The notes below the pieces were generated by a model. That model was given only the letters and a program-made list of their open reading frames with translations. It searched no databases and was not told where the DNA came from. Shown in pieces: positions 22,640-34,720 of a stretch of DNA of 64,000 bases. Position 1 is the stretch's first letter; each line of letters opens with the position of its first letter. The stretch comes from Massospora cicadina. Lineage: Eukaryota; Entomophthoromycota; Entomophthoromycetes; Entomophthorales; Entomophthoraceae. The stretch is from the NCBI GenBank assembly GCA_022478985.1, contig JAKSZP010009264.1, positions 62,001 through 126,000 of the forward strand. Direction: 5' to 3'. Made by a program: the position numbers and the translations under genes.

Positions 22640-23440
22640 GTGGAATGAAAACTGATTTTATACGTGAAGACAACGGTGGAAAAAAGAATTTTAATATGAA
22701 GATTGATTCGCTACTAATTTTTAGAGAATGTTTACTAAAGTTCCATTGACCCGCTTGACCATTCCATTGGACTCAGGGTGGTATGGGGTTGTCAGAACCC
22801 CAATGATGGCCATCTGCTCATTTAGCTTTAGGAGGATAAAAGAAGTGAAGTTAGCTTTGTTATTGGTAAGGAGGAACTGAGGGCAGCCATGTTGCTGGAT
22901 AATACATTCCATTATAAACTTGGCCACTGTGAATGCCCCCAGATTCCATATCGCCCATGCCTCAACCCACCTGGTCTAGTGGTCAATTGCCACCATAGTG
23001 TTTTTGGACCAGTTAGCTCCCATTGGCAGAGGTCCAACAACATTAATGGAAACCATATGTCAAACAAAATGTGGTTTCACTAACCAGTAGGACGTCTTCT
23101 TGCAGAACAGCTTTTCCACTAGGCACTGGTGGCAGCAGGATATCGTTTCCAGAATGTCGAAGTTCGTGATTTCCCAATAAAAACAAGGGTGTAACAATTC
23201 CAACGTCTTTTGCATGCCAAAATGTCTGACTGCCCTATGCGCACTCATGATAATGTTAGACCGTGCCAAGGGTCATGGGAAGTTCACTGTCAAATTGCTA
23301 ATCTGCTTACACAACTCTCCATTACACTGGAAGGTATTGTCTTGCATCTCATTTAAAGCCTTTTATGACTTGTGGCAGCTCATTGTCGTACTTTCCACTG
23401 AGCATCTCATCATACATGATGTCACTTAGATCTTCTATAA
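22640..23440 (-). pseudogene. Integrase core and zinc domain of element A
   Basis: The minus strand from 23,269 reads SAHRAVRHFGMQKTLELLHP, CFYWEITNFDILETISCCHQ, CLVEKLFCKKTSY: the HHCC zinc site. The core continues near 23,050 (first Asp region) and at 22,927 KFIMECIIQQHGCPQFLLTN, where the second catalytic Asp of the LTDNGT motif has become Asn (LLTNN). Then [20 protein letters not shown], where the catalytic Glu has become Lys (VERVNG to VKRVNG). The reading breaks off at 22,640, where B is inserted. Both changes fit G-to-A on the coding strand. Confidence 0.8.
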
Positions 23441-24720
23441 CTGCAATTGTTGGTGATCCTAACAAGCAGTCTGCATTCTGGTGTTTGGCTCCCAGTCAGT
23501 GAAGAATCTTCAAAATTGTAAGCCCGTAGTTTAAGGACTCATCAGGCTAGACTCCTCTCAGGCTCTTTAAGATTTGCAACTAGCATAACAAGGCATGGTC
23601 AGTTAAACTTTGAACTTTACACCATGCAAATATACTTTGAATTGCTTATAAGCATAGATCACCACTAAGCACTCCCACTTGGTCACAGTAAAATTATGTT
23701 CATGGCAATTCAGGCTTTTACTGCAGTAAACCACTGGGTGCTCCTCCCCTTCGTCATCTTTTTGAAACAGAACTGCCCCAACAGCAGAAAGGGACGCATC
23801 CTCCTGAACAATCAATTCTTTTTTGAAGTTCAGGTAGCGTAGCACTGGCGCATTGATCAACGATGTCCAAAGTTTATCAAAGGAGTGTTGATGACATTCT
23901 GTCCATTCAAACATGACATCCTTCTTTAGTAGCTCAAACAATGGACCTCCAATACAGCTGAAGTTTGGTATAAAGCGGCGGTAGTAACTGACCATCCCCC
24001 AAAAATACCCTGATGTTACACTTACTAGTGGGAGTAGTCATCCTTTATATAGCCTCCACCTTGGTGGGTTGAGGTTAAGCCCTGTCAAATCTACTATAAA
24101 CCCAAGGTCTCCAGCTGGTCCTTGAAAAAAGTGGCATTTCCAGGGCTTAATCTTGGTGGCCTTAGCCAACTGGTGGAATGCCTCCTCCAAATGGGTAAGG
24201 TGCTCAGAAAACTTGTGGAAGAATAGATTGATGTCGTTGAGATACACAAGAATGCATGACAGCTTCATGTCTCCTAGAATGGTATCCATGGCATGCAGGA
24301 ACGTAGCTGGGGCGTTACATAGCCCTTGAGCCATATGAGTTGGTTAATAAAAGACCCTTGGATTTGATAATGGCGCATTTCTCCTTTTCTGCCCTGGGCA
24401 ACTCAATTTGCCAATAGCCCAATATCAAGTCCATTGCTGATAAATAACGGGCTCCGCCTATTTTATCCAGCGCATTATCAATCCGTGGCAAAGAATATGA
24501 GTCCTCATGGTGATGCTGTTAAGCTTTTGGTAGTCTATTGATACCCAATTGGTGCCATACTTCTTTTTTACAATAAGATTGGGCGAAGCCCATGAACTCT
24601 TTGAAGAAAAAGCATCCCTTACTCAAGCAGCTTTCCAATTTCCTTAAACTACTTCTTTGGCTGCTCTTGAGTGGCGGATTGGCTGGGACCTGATGAGAGG
24701 ATTATCCCCAGTGTCTAATT
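23441..24720 (-). pseudogene. Reverse transcriptase and RNase H of element A
   Basis: RT blocks on the minus strand: FSAMDLILGYWQIELP near 24,430, AQGLCNAPATFLHAMD at 24,334, CILVYLNDINLFFHKF near 24,250 (YLDD changed to YLND), EHLTHLEEAFHQLAKATKIK. RNase H at 23,995-23,603: VSYYRRFIPNFSCIGGPLFE, WTECHQHSFDKLWTSLINAP, QEDASLSAVGAVLFQKDDEG, EEHPVVYCSKSLNCHEHNFT, a 130-codon open piece. Its TDH region lies just after 23,603. The loss of one catalytic Asp would kill RT. Confidence 0.85.
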
Positions 24721-25690
24721 GGTGGACCACCCCCCGTGAGCACCCTAAATCATGATCATCAAAAGCAAAGGTCTCCTTGTATTTTTGAAATAAAGCTTCC
24801 GCCTGATCTTTATGGTCTTCCAATAACCCAATTAAATTTTCACATGGCACAACCGCCATTACGCTGAGATGTGGTTTGATGGGCAGACCAAATACACCCA
24901 GCAACCTGAACTCATGAACCTGGAGGACCTCCTCAACTGGGATCAAATGTAACTACACCACTATTTGGTGCTGGCAGATTTGCATCAGTTCGTTCTGGAG
25001 ATTCACTACCAATACCTTGATCTCCTTAAGTCCTAGGAGTAAAATGCCTGGGCCACATGGGGCTCAAGCCGAATTTGCTGATAGGGCCAATGATATCCCC
25101 ATAAAGCCCAGCAGGAACTTCCACCTCTAACTTGATGTTTATTATTACTTAGTGTCCAGAGGGGATAGATATAGGGCCAGCATCTCTAAGTGGTAGTCCT
25201 TGATATTCATATGTTTGGTGGGGAAGGTCCCAGGTCTTGCTCTTTAGTTGTTAGTAAAAAACCGGAATCATTTCACCACCATATGCAAGGTTAATATAAC
25301 CCATATGCACTGGATCCTTTGGCACTCCACTGGAGGTAAAGTAAATTGAGATCCACTGTCCCATAGTTATAAAGGTTTCTGCCATCATATCAACAACAGC
25401 CCAAAGTGTTGCATAAAAGCAGTTCCAATTAACAGATCATAGTAATTGTTTGGTAGCACTATTGCTGGGGCTACAATGACAATTGACCCAAACCGCAAGG
25501 GTAGCGCGCTTACATTCCTTCAGAGACTGTGCTTTCTGCACCCGCAGTCCATAAACCATATGATGTTCCACGTCAGGCTTTAGTGCCAACTTCGCCACCA
25601 ACTTTCTGGACACTATGTTAACTGGGGCACCCATATCAATTATAGTGTGGACACGGGTTTTTGCTACAACAATGTCACAGTATGTACACT
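24644..25690 (-). pseudogene. Protease and linker of element A
   Basis: Near 25,650 the active site reads TIIDMGAPVNIVSRKLVAKL: the D-T-G triad has become D-M-G. Downstream are frame-shifted protease pieces near 25,390-25,290. The linker from 24,946 reads IPVEEVLQVHEFRLLGVFGL, VVPCENLIGLLEDHKDQAEA, FAFDDHDLGCSRGVVHQLDT and leads into RT. Compare HFGSLEDLGLL in B. Confidence 0.75.
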
Positions 25691-25799
25691 AAGAATAGGA
25701 TGAATTCTGTCTGTTTACAAATTGGACATTTAACGTAACTCTTTTCCCCAGGAAGGTCATAATACCCCCGACTTTAGGGTATCTTTAACAATAGCGTCC

Positions 25800-27095
25800 A
25801 CAGGGAGGGCAGCGTTTACCCCTTTTAAGAAAGGCGCATCAGTGACAAATCCGGTTCATCTGTAGAAATTTTGTTAAACATTTGAAAGCATATGGCAGCG
25901 GTTGCTCCTAGGGTCCTTCTTCTGCCAGGTCCTTAATTTGCGCTCATGTCAGTAAATTCACTCCTCCAACTGGCTGCTGATATAGGAATGCGTCGTTGTA
26001 CTGAAGTACTTCCACTGAGTGTACAGGGATAGGTTCAGGTGGGACGTTTTTCAGTCGGGATAGTAGAGGTACAGAGAGTTCCATCTCTACTATGCTCCAA
26101 CTTTTCCCTGATTAAACTGACCCTGCGCCAGATAATGGTCCTGACGATTAGGACAACCTCTTTCCATGCGCCAAGAGTGACAGTAATTAAAACAATTGAC
26201 CCCATAGGACCTTTGGCCCTGATTGTTGTGAGATGAGCCACACCTAAAATTGGACTGGGGTTGATTGATGTAAACAGGCCCCATCCGTTAGTTGAACTGC
26301 TGATGACAACTCGGTTAGAAGTGAGGCGCGTAGTAATAATAAGACTGGTGGTTACTAAATGGACGCTGAACAAGGTGGGTAATTCCCCCAAATAAGAAAG
26401 TCCAGCAGCCGAGGTGGTAGCTTACCACTCTGTATTGGGCGGAGGAAAGTTATCAGATAGATGGCGTAAAATTTAAATAATTTTAAGAAAGGATACGTCG
26501 TCCTCTAAATATGGAGCCATGACATTGTAAAGGTTGTGGTATGGATTCAATGCGGAGGTCATTGCTATGCATATATCAGATTCGGTTAAATTCCCTGCCC
26601 CAATTAACACATGGGCTTCCACTATAAATTGATCAGCAATTTCAGTGAGGGTCTCATTGCGCTGAAACCCAAAAGTCAAGAACTCTGCCTTCCACTGCGC
26701 CATCTTCACGGGTTCCTCCAAACAACTGCCGCTCAATTTCCAACACTTCTTGATAAATTACGGAACTGTTTGGAATATAGCAAGTAACTTGGTCAGCGCT
26801 TCCAACATCCAAGGTGAATATTAACAATTTTGCTTTATGCTGATCTGAAGCTCCTCCTACTGCAAACTCTAATTGCTTAAAGGATCCATGGATGTTCCCA
26901 TCACGATCAAAAGGAGGCAGCTTATCAACACAAACCTCTTGAAGAATCTCCTCCTTCTATTTGAGCACAGCATCCAAGGCAAGCTTGAGTTCCGCATATT
27001 CAACTAATGCATCATGTCAGGAAGATCCCTTATCAAAGCAAGCCTGATGCACATGGCTGGCAACTGAGGAATTTTTATTGTTTTTGTATTTGATC
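25800..27095 (-). pseudogene. Gag of element A, lacking its N-terminal part
   Basis: The minus-strand capsid segment at 26,736-26,473 is open: VKMAQWKAEFLTFGFQRNET, LTEIADQFIVEAHVLIGAGN, ESDICIAMTSALNPYHNLYN, matching the gag of C (38,040-38,200) and H. A cysteine-rich piece, NCFNYCHSWRMERGCP (about 26,160-26,200), occupies the zinc-knuckle place but is degenerate. Upstream of 26,750 only about 350 bp remain before the primer site, whereas B has over 1 kb of N-terminal gag. A has therefore lost that part. Confidence 0.7.
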
Positions 27096-27100
27096 AATGG

Positions 27101-27120
27101 GCCCCCTGTAGTGAGCACCA
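27101..27120 (-). other. Primer binding site of element A
   Basis: The minus strand reads TGGTGCTCACTACAGGGGGC two bases after the 5' LTR, identical to the site of B. Confidence 0.8.
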
Positions 27121-27121
27121 C

Positions 27122-27675
27122 TGTTATAATTTCAGCGGTATCTTAGAGATACGCCAAAGGGTTTTGCACAGGGCTAAGCCCACTGAGCAATAGGACTGAT
27201 GATATGGCAATTGTTGTCCTCAAAACAATGTATCAAACTTTTAGAAATATGGAGCGATTCCCCAAATACACTCTTTTATTCAATGTATTATCTAGTAAAT
27301 CCTTCTGTCCCACTTGCTCTAAACTACTAAAATCTTCCCCTTCAATTTTCTGGTCTCACTTATATATCAGCATTTCAGTTGCCACCGAACATTTTGCTTA
27401 GACTATTTGTTCTGCCATATTTTTATTGGTTCTAGCAGAGTATTCGTTCACTAAATTCACAATCGCCTAGTTTGAGGCTATTTACCAATTATTCATCTTG
27501 CATCAACATCTCCTGATCACCTCATTTGGAAGCGATCTAATTAACCATCATTCTAACCCAATATCGCCTTATCCTAAGGCATTTGAATAATCATAACTCA
27601 TCTCATGATTGGCAGATTCTACCCATTCCGCTGTAATGACTTTGGGCTTATCGTCCAGTCATTAGAATTGTGACA
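27122..27675 (-). repeat. 5' LTR of element A (uninterrupted copy)
   Basis: It starts TGTTATAATTTCAGCGG and ends AATTGTGACA, followed by GCAAC. Being uninterrupted, it supplies the empty target site for the solo LTR at 4,148-4,995. Confidence 0.9.
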
Positions 27676-27689
27676 GCAACCATCAAGGG

Positions 27690-29290
27690 TTAGACCTTTC
27701 GCTGCTTCTAAAATAAATTTTTTTCTGGTTTCTAAGATATTTATGTATTACTTGCCAACCTAACTGCCTCAAAATTCTTTATGAGAGGGTAAACAATCCC
27801 AAATATACATATTACTCCACTGGAAGAGATTTTAGAGGTACATTTTTTTTAAATCTGGTAGAGTTTGTTTTCAGAGCCACCCTTACCAAATTGTTGGTCA
27901 TTTATTGTGAAAAACCCAACGGACTAAGTGAAAGTCAGAAAAAACAAGCGATGGTTCTCATAAAAAATACACTCAAGTATCTGTGACCAACAACTATGAC
28001 CCTGGATACGCTGGGGGGATCCAGCACCATGTTAATACTGGGGATGCAAGGCACATTAAATTGCAGCTGATATGGAGAAGCAAGACCAGTGATAAGGAGG
28101 TGCAGAAGGGATTGAAGAAGCTTATACATCAGGGAATGGTTGTCCCCACATGCAGTTCACAAGTCAGTTTAATACTTATAGTTAATAAGAAAGATGTCTC
28201 AATAAAGTCATTTTTAATTATTGGCGTTTGAATAATATAACTAAAAAGATTCTTGTCCTATTTCTCAAAAAATTGACGCCTTGGATCTAATAGGAGGAGC
28301 TACATATTTACAGCTATAGATCACAATAGTAGATACTGGAAGATTGTCCTGCCTCTTAAAGACTAGGAAAAGTGCACGATTGTTACTTTTCAAGGATTGT
28401 TCCAACCAACTTAAATGTCCTAATGATTGTGCAATTCGCTGGCCACCTTCAAGTGGGTGATAAACACTACTTTAAAAGATTTGAAGATAAGTTGCATCTT
28501 AGTTTTCCTCTTTAAAAATTATGTTCTCAAAAACGTTCACTAAACATTTAACGCATCTAGAAGAGGTCTTTTGGAGGTTAGCCCAAGCTCAATTAAAGAT
28601 CTCTCCTAGCAAGTGCCATTTTTCTAGCCCCAAATGGAGTATTTGAGTCACATTGTTGGCAATCAAAGGACATGACCACAGCCTCAGAACTTTATGCCAT
28701 CAACCGCACATGAGAACCTGAAAGTAAGCAGAAATTATTTAGTAATTATTAAATGGTCATGTATTACCACAATTTAAACTAGAATTTGCGCAACTTTCCA
28801 AGCCTCTATTACATATGCCTTGAGGAGAAACCACTTTCCAATGGTCATAAGAATGCAAAGACACCTTTAAAAAGCTACGTAAAGCTTTGATTGAAGCCCA
28901 TTTGGATATCTCAAATTTGGCAAGACTTTTATAGTGAAATTCAACGCCTCTCTCATGTCTATAGGAGCTGTACTTCCCAGATAGTATGATGGAAGGGGGC
29001 ATCTGGTAGCCTTCTGCAGTCATGTTTTGGACAAGCATGACTAAAATTACACTGTAACTAAGCCAGAATGTTTAGCTGTCATATATGCCTGTAAACAAAT
29101 TTTGAGTCTATATAAATGAGACCAAGTTCAAGTTTGTCACCAACCATAATTCCTTGAAATGTAATAAAATCTTAAGGAACACAAAAGTTGGCTAGCACAA
29201 TGGGCCTTGAATTAAAGGTCTTCAACTAGAGATATTGCATTTCTTTGGGACAAACCCATCAGAATGCTGATAGACTATTGCAGCTGCCTA
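27690..29290 (+). pseudogene. Reverse transcriptase and RNase H of element H (downstream half)
   Basis: Pol of H resumes right of A. The linker near 27,920-28,000 (QKKQAMVLIKNT, VTNNYDPGYAGGIQHHVNTG) precedes the RT start: EVQKGLKKLIHQGMVVPTCS, SLILIVNKKD. The palm follows in pieces: KIDALDLIGGATYLQL, then the expected YLDD place reads FLFKN (about 28,505), so both catalytic Asp are gone. TFTKHLTHLEEVFWRLAQAQ and LKISPSKCHF follow. RNase H scraps: LARLL (28,920) and FVTNHNSLKCN (29,135; D of TDH lost). Stops throughout. Confidence 0.75.
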
Positions 29291-30650
29291 TTGTAACAGC
29301 TCTATCCCCCCTTTCCAAAGCAACTATTCAAAAAATGAAAGTAAAGGATTATGCCAATTATAATCCTGCTATTCAATGCACCTTGCATTGATTTATGAAA
29401 GACACTGAAGTATAAAATATAATTGTATAAAACTTGTATGGAATGACTAAAGACTATACACCCACCACCAGCTAGTCCAAAAAAATTATTCAAGCTCATA
29501 GTGCAGTAAGTCATTGAGGTCAACTAAGACCTTAAAATTGATCCAAAATGGATACTGTTGGGAATACTTAAAGTTTGATTTTATCTATATTAATGAAATG
29601 CTATGAATGTCAAGCTCATCAGTCCTATAATCCTACAACTAATTACAGGTTAGTTAAGCTTAATTTTCCTGGCACAAAGTGTCTGCAGATATTATAAAAC
29701 CTATAAGCCAGTGTTCTCAACTTCATATATTTTAGTAGCAATTGATAATCTTACTAAGTGTGCCAAAGCTCAAGACAACAGAGATCTTGGAGCAATATCA
29801 ACTGCAATTCTATAAAGGAACAGAGGGAAACCGGCATGGCTGTCACAAGTTATCCTCACATGCAATGTGACTAATTTCACCTCTATAGTCATTCCCAAGC
29901 TGAATATACTGATGAGAATTCGCGGCGTTATTACCATTCCTTATCATTAATAACTAATGGGATGGTGGAGCAATCATACAGTACCTTATTACAAGCTCCT
30001 TAAAAGATTCACCAACATTTCATAAAACTTAATAACCATATACATGGACTCAACTGTTATTGCATACAATATTAGTTACCAAAGTTGTACGGGATACTCA
30101 TTTTTCAAGATTTTGTATGGTTGACAACCTGAACTACAGCCTTTATTACATTAAATCATTACCAACGAGAACAAGAATTGACTATATAAGTACTTTGATC
30201 AACTGGTGAAATCCCTAAAAAATTCATATCAAAGCTAATGAGCAGCTCTGACTAAAAATTAATCAGAAAGAGAGAGATGACTTACATAAGTTCACAGTAG
30301 CAAGCTTTGCAGTTGGTGATTTAGTTGCTAACTGTGATACTTATGATTTGTCAGGACGCATATGTTAGCTACTTTATTGAAAGAACCTAAAATTGTACTT
30401 GACCATGTTGCTTCTAAAGCATACAAATTTAAAGATTGGTTGATGAGAGAATAGGTAATCGCGTTCACATCAAGTTTCTCTGACCCTATCATGATCCTGA
30501 CAACTTACACATTGATGATCAAGTGATAATCAAGTAAATGAGTGAAGTGTTGGATAATCGTTGACTAACCTGGTTTTTAAATCAACGTCATGATACAATC
30601 AGCCCATTATTAGATTTTACCCCAAATTGGTTTGCATTGTAGTTGAACCC
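29290..30650 (+). pseudogene. Integrase of element H
   Basis: The plus strand has KIIQAHSAVSH near 29,490 and CYECQAHQSYNP (about 29,600), a damaged zinc site. Core scraps lie at 29,680-29,960, with the third region reading ITNGMVEQSYSTLLQAP (Glu in VEQ present). Tail: RIGNRVHIKFL (about 30,445-30,480), PYHDPDNLHIDDQVIIK, MSEVLD and the final ...LNQRHDTISPLLDF. The tail motif NRVHIKF is the family's signature. Many stops. Confidence 0.7.
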
Positions 30651-30679
30651 ATACTTCCAATCCAAACCCTTTTTTAACA

Positions 30680-30963
30680 AAAAAAATTTCAAAAAAATTT
30701 ACATTTTACTTTAGTTAATGAATTTAATTGCAAAAATTTTGATGATCTTGAATTTAATACTTGGCTATAAATACTGTTCGCCTATTTTAAATAGATTCTC
30801 ACGTCTATTGTCAAATTTATTGTCTATTTGTCTAGAACTTTGGTGTAGTTTTATCAATACTTAAAATGAAACTTACTGCGTAGTCATGCTATATAGTAAG
30901 CTGAGAGTTTGACCAGCCAACTATAGCCTATGCATGTAGTGTGTAAAGAGACTTGAAGCTACG
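30680..30963 (+). repeat. 3' LTR of element H
   Basis: It pairs with 270-568 (GTAGTCATGCTATATAGTAAGC at about 30,881). The end is placed at CTACG, 30,963, by alignment with the LTR end before the primer site at 573. The left edge is uncertain. Confidence 0.6.
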
Positions 30964-33550
30964 ATATCCAACTCCTATTCTTTTTATATCCAATGCTCTC
31001 AATTATAAGTGTACTGGTCTAGTCTATATCATCATTAGTACCAGCATCTTTTAAATAAAAACATTTCCATTGATTTTTTTAGTTTGACTTTTTATTTTGA
31101 GCTTCTGTGCATCATAATGCGCATTATGGCCATTTCCATAGTCCCACTATCATGGCTTATCTTTCATCAGCTAGAGGGCTTTCATAAGTTTTTTCTTTCG
31201 CTTTGATCACTTACTTGATCATTACTGAAAATTTAAAAAAGGTTTATAAATTTCAACCAGCCTTCTTTCCCCTGCTGTTTTGAGCCTACGTTGGCACAAT
31301 TGTCATCTACTGCCCCCTCATGGGGGTGACACCTTCTGGCATTTTTTGCCACTACCAAGATGCGCACAGGATGTCTCAGCTGGACCCCAAACGTCTCCAG
31401 TTGCTACATCACGCATTAGGACCTAGCCCATTATCTCACGTGCTTCCAGGTGATGATTTAAAAGCCCCCTGGTGCTCTTTAAGATCAACATGCATTTGGA
31501 CTTTGGGTTGAGTATAAGAACACTTCCCTCACGTGAGCGCAGCCTTCATCAAGATGGCCATGTCAGTGTTTAGACCCGCTAAATATATAGTTTTTCGTCA
31601 CTTCAAGGGGTACTTTAACCTCAGCTCATCTTGTGAAGCCCACGCCCTGGCAGAAGCACAGCTGCCCCTAATTTATAAAATTACACCCATCCTGAACATC
31701 TAAACTTGGATGCCAGATGAGGCCACGCTGGTGGTCCAGTTTCTGGCTTGCCATCTCACCTTTCCAAAAACCCCTCCACCACAAACTCACTGATGGTTTG
31801 GCCTTCTATGGAGCTGACCTTTTTTTGCAGTTTGTGGTTGCAAACGGCACCAATTAATTTGTGGTGCCTTATTCTTTCATGACATTTGCCCATTTCATTG
31901 AAATACTCACCATGAAATACCCCTATACTATCATCGGATCTGACCCTTGTATTCTTTCTGGGAATGCGTTAAAAATGGCCGCGCCATTTGTAACTTGTGT
32001 TTTAGGCTTGACCACTCAAATTGCAAGTGCCCCTCACTTGTCATAACCAATTCCTCCGCCCATCCTTCCTTTGCCTCCCCCAGTCTTGACGGTGCATTAA
32101 TTATTTAAGTGGGGCTTGGCCCTCACTCCCCTAACCCTCAACCACTTTGGTTGCCTCTCCCACTGCTCCCCCTAAATCAAAGTTTATCTCTCAATCTATT
32201 CCTGAGCAAATTGCAACTCAGGTACCATTCAAGTTGCCTTAGTCAATTCTAAGCAATATAATCAGTTCTAACTACCACCTTACCATTCTTGTTGCTGGCC
32301 CATCAATGGCCATCTCAAATTCACCTGAAGCTCTAGAATGGATATATGATGAAGACCAGGCTTATGGAATTAAGCCTGATTTGATATGACCTAAATTTTT
32401 GATGGATTCCCAAGCTCTACTCCCTACCACGTTTCCACTCTCAAAAAGGCGTAAATTCATACAAAACAATACTCAACATGGCTGTTGACGCAGCAGCCCT
32501 TGTCAACAACCTCCTCCATTAATCCCTCCACGTGGTGGTGTAGCACTTTGTGATAGAATTCTCTTCCCCTATTTTCCCCTACAATTTCCCTAACAATTCT
32601 AGATTTGATTTTAAAGATCTCGCATTTTCTTCAGGCCATTCATTCATTAAAGCGGCAAGATCATCACTGTTTGATACCAACTACACTCAAACTCGCCAGC
32701 GCATAAAACGTTTACTTTTGTGCTTGAAATTAAAATTTTTGCAGAGCACCAGCTTTCTCAATATGTCAAGGCAATTCACACCATAGGCCTTATCAATGAG
32801 GACATCCTCACCTATTTCTCCTTATGCCTCAAACCGCTGACTCTCCAACACCCATTTTATCTGCCTTTGCCCGCCATCTGAAGAAACCAGCGCCATATGA
32901 AAACCCCCAACTTCTCCTCACTTTCTAACATAGACGCTTATGCTCAACACGAAACCATATTAGGATTTTTTTAATATGGTTTTAATTTAACATTGCAAAC
33001 AAAGATATCTAACCTCCTCCTTTAAGGTTGGGCCCCAGTAGTACTAAAAAACAGTGTGCTTTTGAGAACTTGCTATTAATAGTTGGCAGGTCACTCAAAG
33101 TTTTTCAGGAACTGTAAGTTTTAGCATAATCTAAATTGGGCCTCACTAATCCTTACATAACCCAAATATTACCTGGAATACTGGTTTGGTCTATAGAGCC
33201 TATCAACATTCTAGCAACCTTATTTGGGAAGAGATCCTTGTAAAGAAACACTCATATTTGAAAAAGCTTTACTGATTTAAATCCATGATATAAAGATTGT
33301 TCACTTCATAGGATTACAAATGACATAATATAAGTGCAGACAACCTACTCTGCATCATATTCAGCTTATAAATTTCCAATGTTTTGACTTAAGAAAAGTT
33401 TAAGAATTACATTTCCCAATGGATGCTTATGGCGATATATCTTATGGATAAGTCAACAATTATGGTCACATGAAAAAATTTGAGACGCTCAATTGGTCTG
33501 GGCGAATCTAGCCCTATTTGGTATAAAACCTAGTGCAAAAAATTCTGAAG
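30964..33550 (+). pseudogene. Unidentified degenerate coding region with a zinc-knuckle-like motif
   Basis: Richer in C than its surroundings and readable as protein on the plus strand only in pieces. SFMTFAHFIEILTMKYPYTI (31,874-31,935) is followed one frame over by ICNLCFRLDHSNCKCP (about 31,985-32,030), a CX2CX4HX4C site. Proline-rich sequence follows. Then FDFKDLAFSSGHSFIKAARS (32,590-32,650), HQLSQYVKAIHTIGLINEDI (about 32,745-32,805) and YGFNLTLQTKISNLLL (about 32,970). The zinc knuckle suggests a Gag or LINE ORF1 protein, perhaps the gag of D, but I cannot align it to the other gag genes here. 33,100-33,550 holds only scraps. Confidence 0.4.
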
Positions 33551-33559
33551 AGCAACAGT

Positions 33560-34720
33560 TGAGAACAAAGCTCAAAACATTACTAAACGCCAGTTTTTAG
33601 TAGCATCCCAAGGCTATGGTCATCTCTTTTCTACTACTAAAAAAGAATGTAGGCCATTAAGTTATGTTGGACTATTGAAAGCTAAACAATTTTACAAAGA
33701 AGATAGCTATTCCTAGACTGCTTATCAGTGATGCTTTAGCCCAAATTCTGTTCCACTCTTCTTTTCTGCTATGTATTTGCCAGTCACAATGGCAAATAAA
33801 TTTACCTCAGGATTAAGAAAAGTGTGCTATCATTTGCAATAAAGTCATCTTTCAACCCACTTGACTTCTGCAAGGTCCTTAAACTGCTCCTACCTCTTTC
33901 CTGGGTGATGTACTGCATGCCACAAAGCCTTAAGAAAAGTTGTGTGATTAGTTATCTTGCTGACATAACTTTGTTTTCTAAGGCTTACAGCGAACACATT
34001 GAACACAAAAAAGGCTATTAACTTTTAATTGATTTCAATGTCAAACTCAAACCCTCAAAATTCTACATCCTCTATACAAAAAATTCCTTAGAAATGACAT
34101 CTCTCAATAAATAATTTATATATGTGTGATAAGGTTACAGAGATAAGAAAAAATGCTTGACAACAGAAACTTCAAGTTATTCAGGTATTTTTGGGTTAGA
34201 TGGGATATTACCATCTTTTTATTTCAAAGTCATCACAGCTCAATGAGCCTCTAGTCCAGCTAATAACAAAAAACACTATCTTCATTTGGGGATGAGAAAA
34301 AAATCAGACATTGAGAAGCTAAAAAAGTTGCTAAAGGAACAGCCTATTTTATGCCACCACAATTTGTGGAAAGCTGTTTATCCTCTTCAATGATTCCTCC
34401 ATCTGCCTGAAGAAGATGTTCTGGCTCAATTGGTTGAAAAAAGCATCATACAACCAGTATCTTACTTTAGAAAAATGTTTTACAAGTCTAAATGTAACCT
34501 TAGTGTATCAAGAAGTAATGGTATTTTATACTCACAGTCAAACACTACCTCTTTTTCTTATATGAAGCCATTCTCACTGTCAGCACCAACCACACCACTT
34601 TAAAGTGGTATATAACATGAAAAAATCTGGTAGGAAGATTAACTCAATGACTTTAGGTTGCAAGATTATGTCATAAATATAGAACACCAAGATGAACCTG
34701 TCACATGATTGTAGATGGAC
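33560..34720 (+). pseudogene. Reverse transcriptase and RNase H of element D
   Basis: The plus strand reads LNNFTKKIAIPRLLISDALA (about 33,680-33,740), the place where B reads LNNITKKDSYPLLRIDDALD. Then QWQINLPQD, and in the next frame VISYLADITLFSKAYSEHIE (33,944-34,003), so YLDD is changed to YLAD. RNase H scraps follow: LLKEQPILCHHNLWKAVYPL (34,330-34,390) and LTVSTNHTTLKWY (about 34,575; compare VTDHASLSWL in F). The 5' part of D (LTR, gag, protease) is not recognisable. Confidence 0.65.

Larger units (their letters stand above)
3709..27675 (-). mobile_element. Element A: Ty3/gypsy retrotransposon, nested in H and itself carrying B
   Basis: Both ends are LTRs (3,709-5,120 and 27,122-27,675), flanked by the 5-bp duplication GCAAC at 3,704-3,708 and 27,676-27,680. 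Genes run on the minus strand in the order gag, protease, RT, RNase H, integrase. Without the inserted solo LTR and element B, A is about 6.0 kb. That is shorter than B (about 7.35 kb), because most of the N-terminal gag is missing. All genes carry stops or shifts. Confidence 0.85.
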
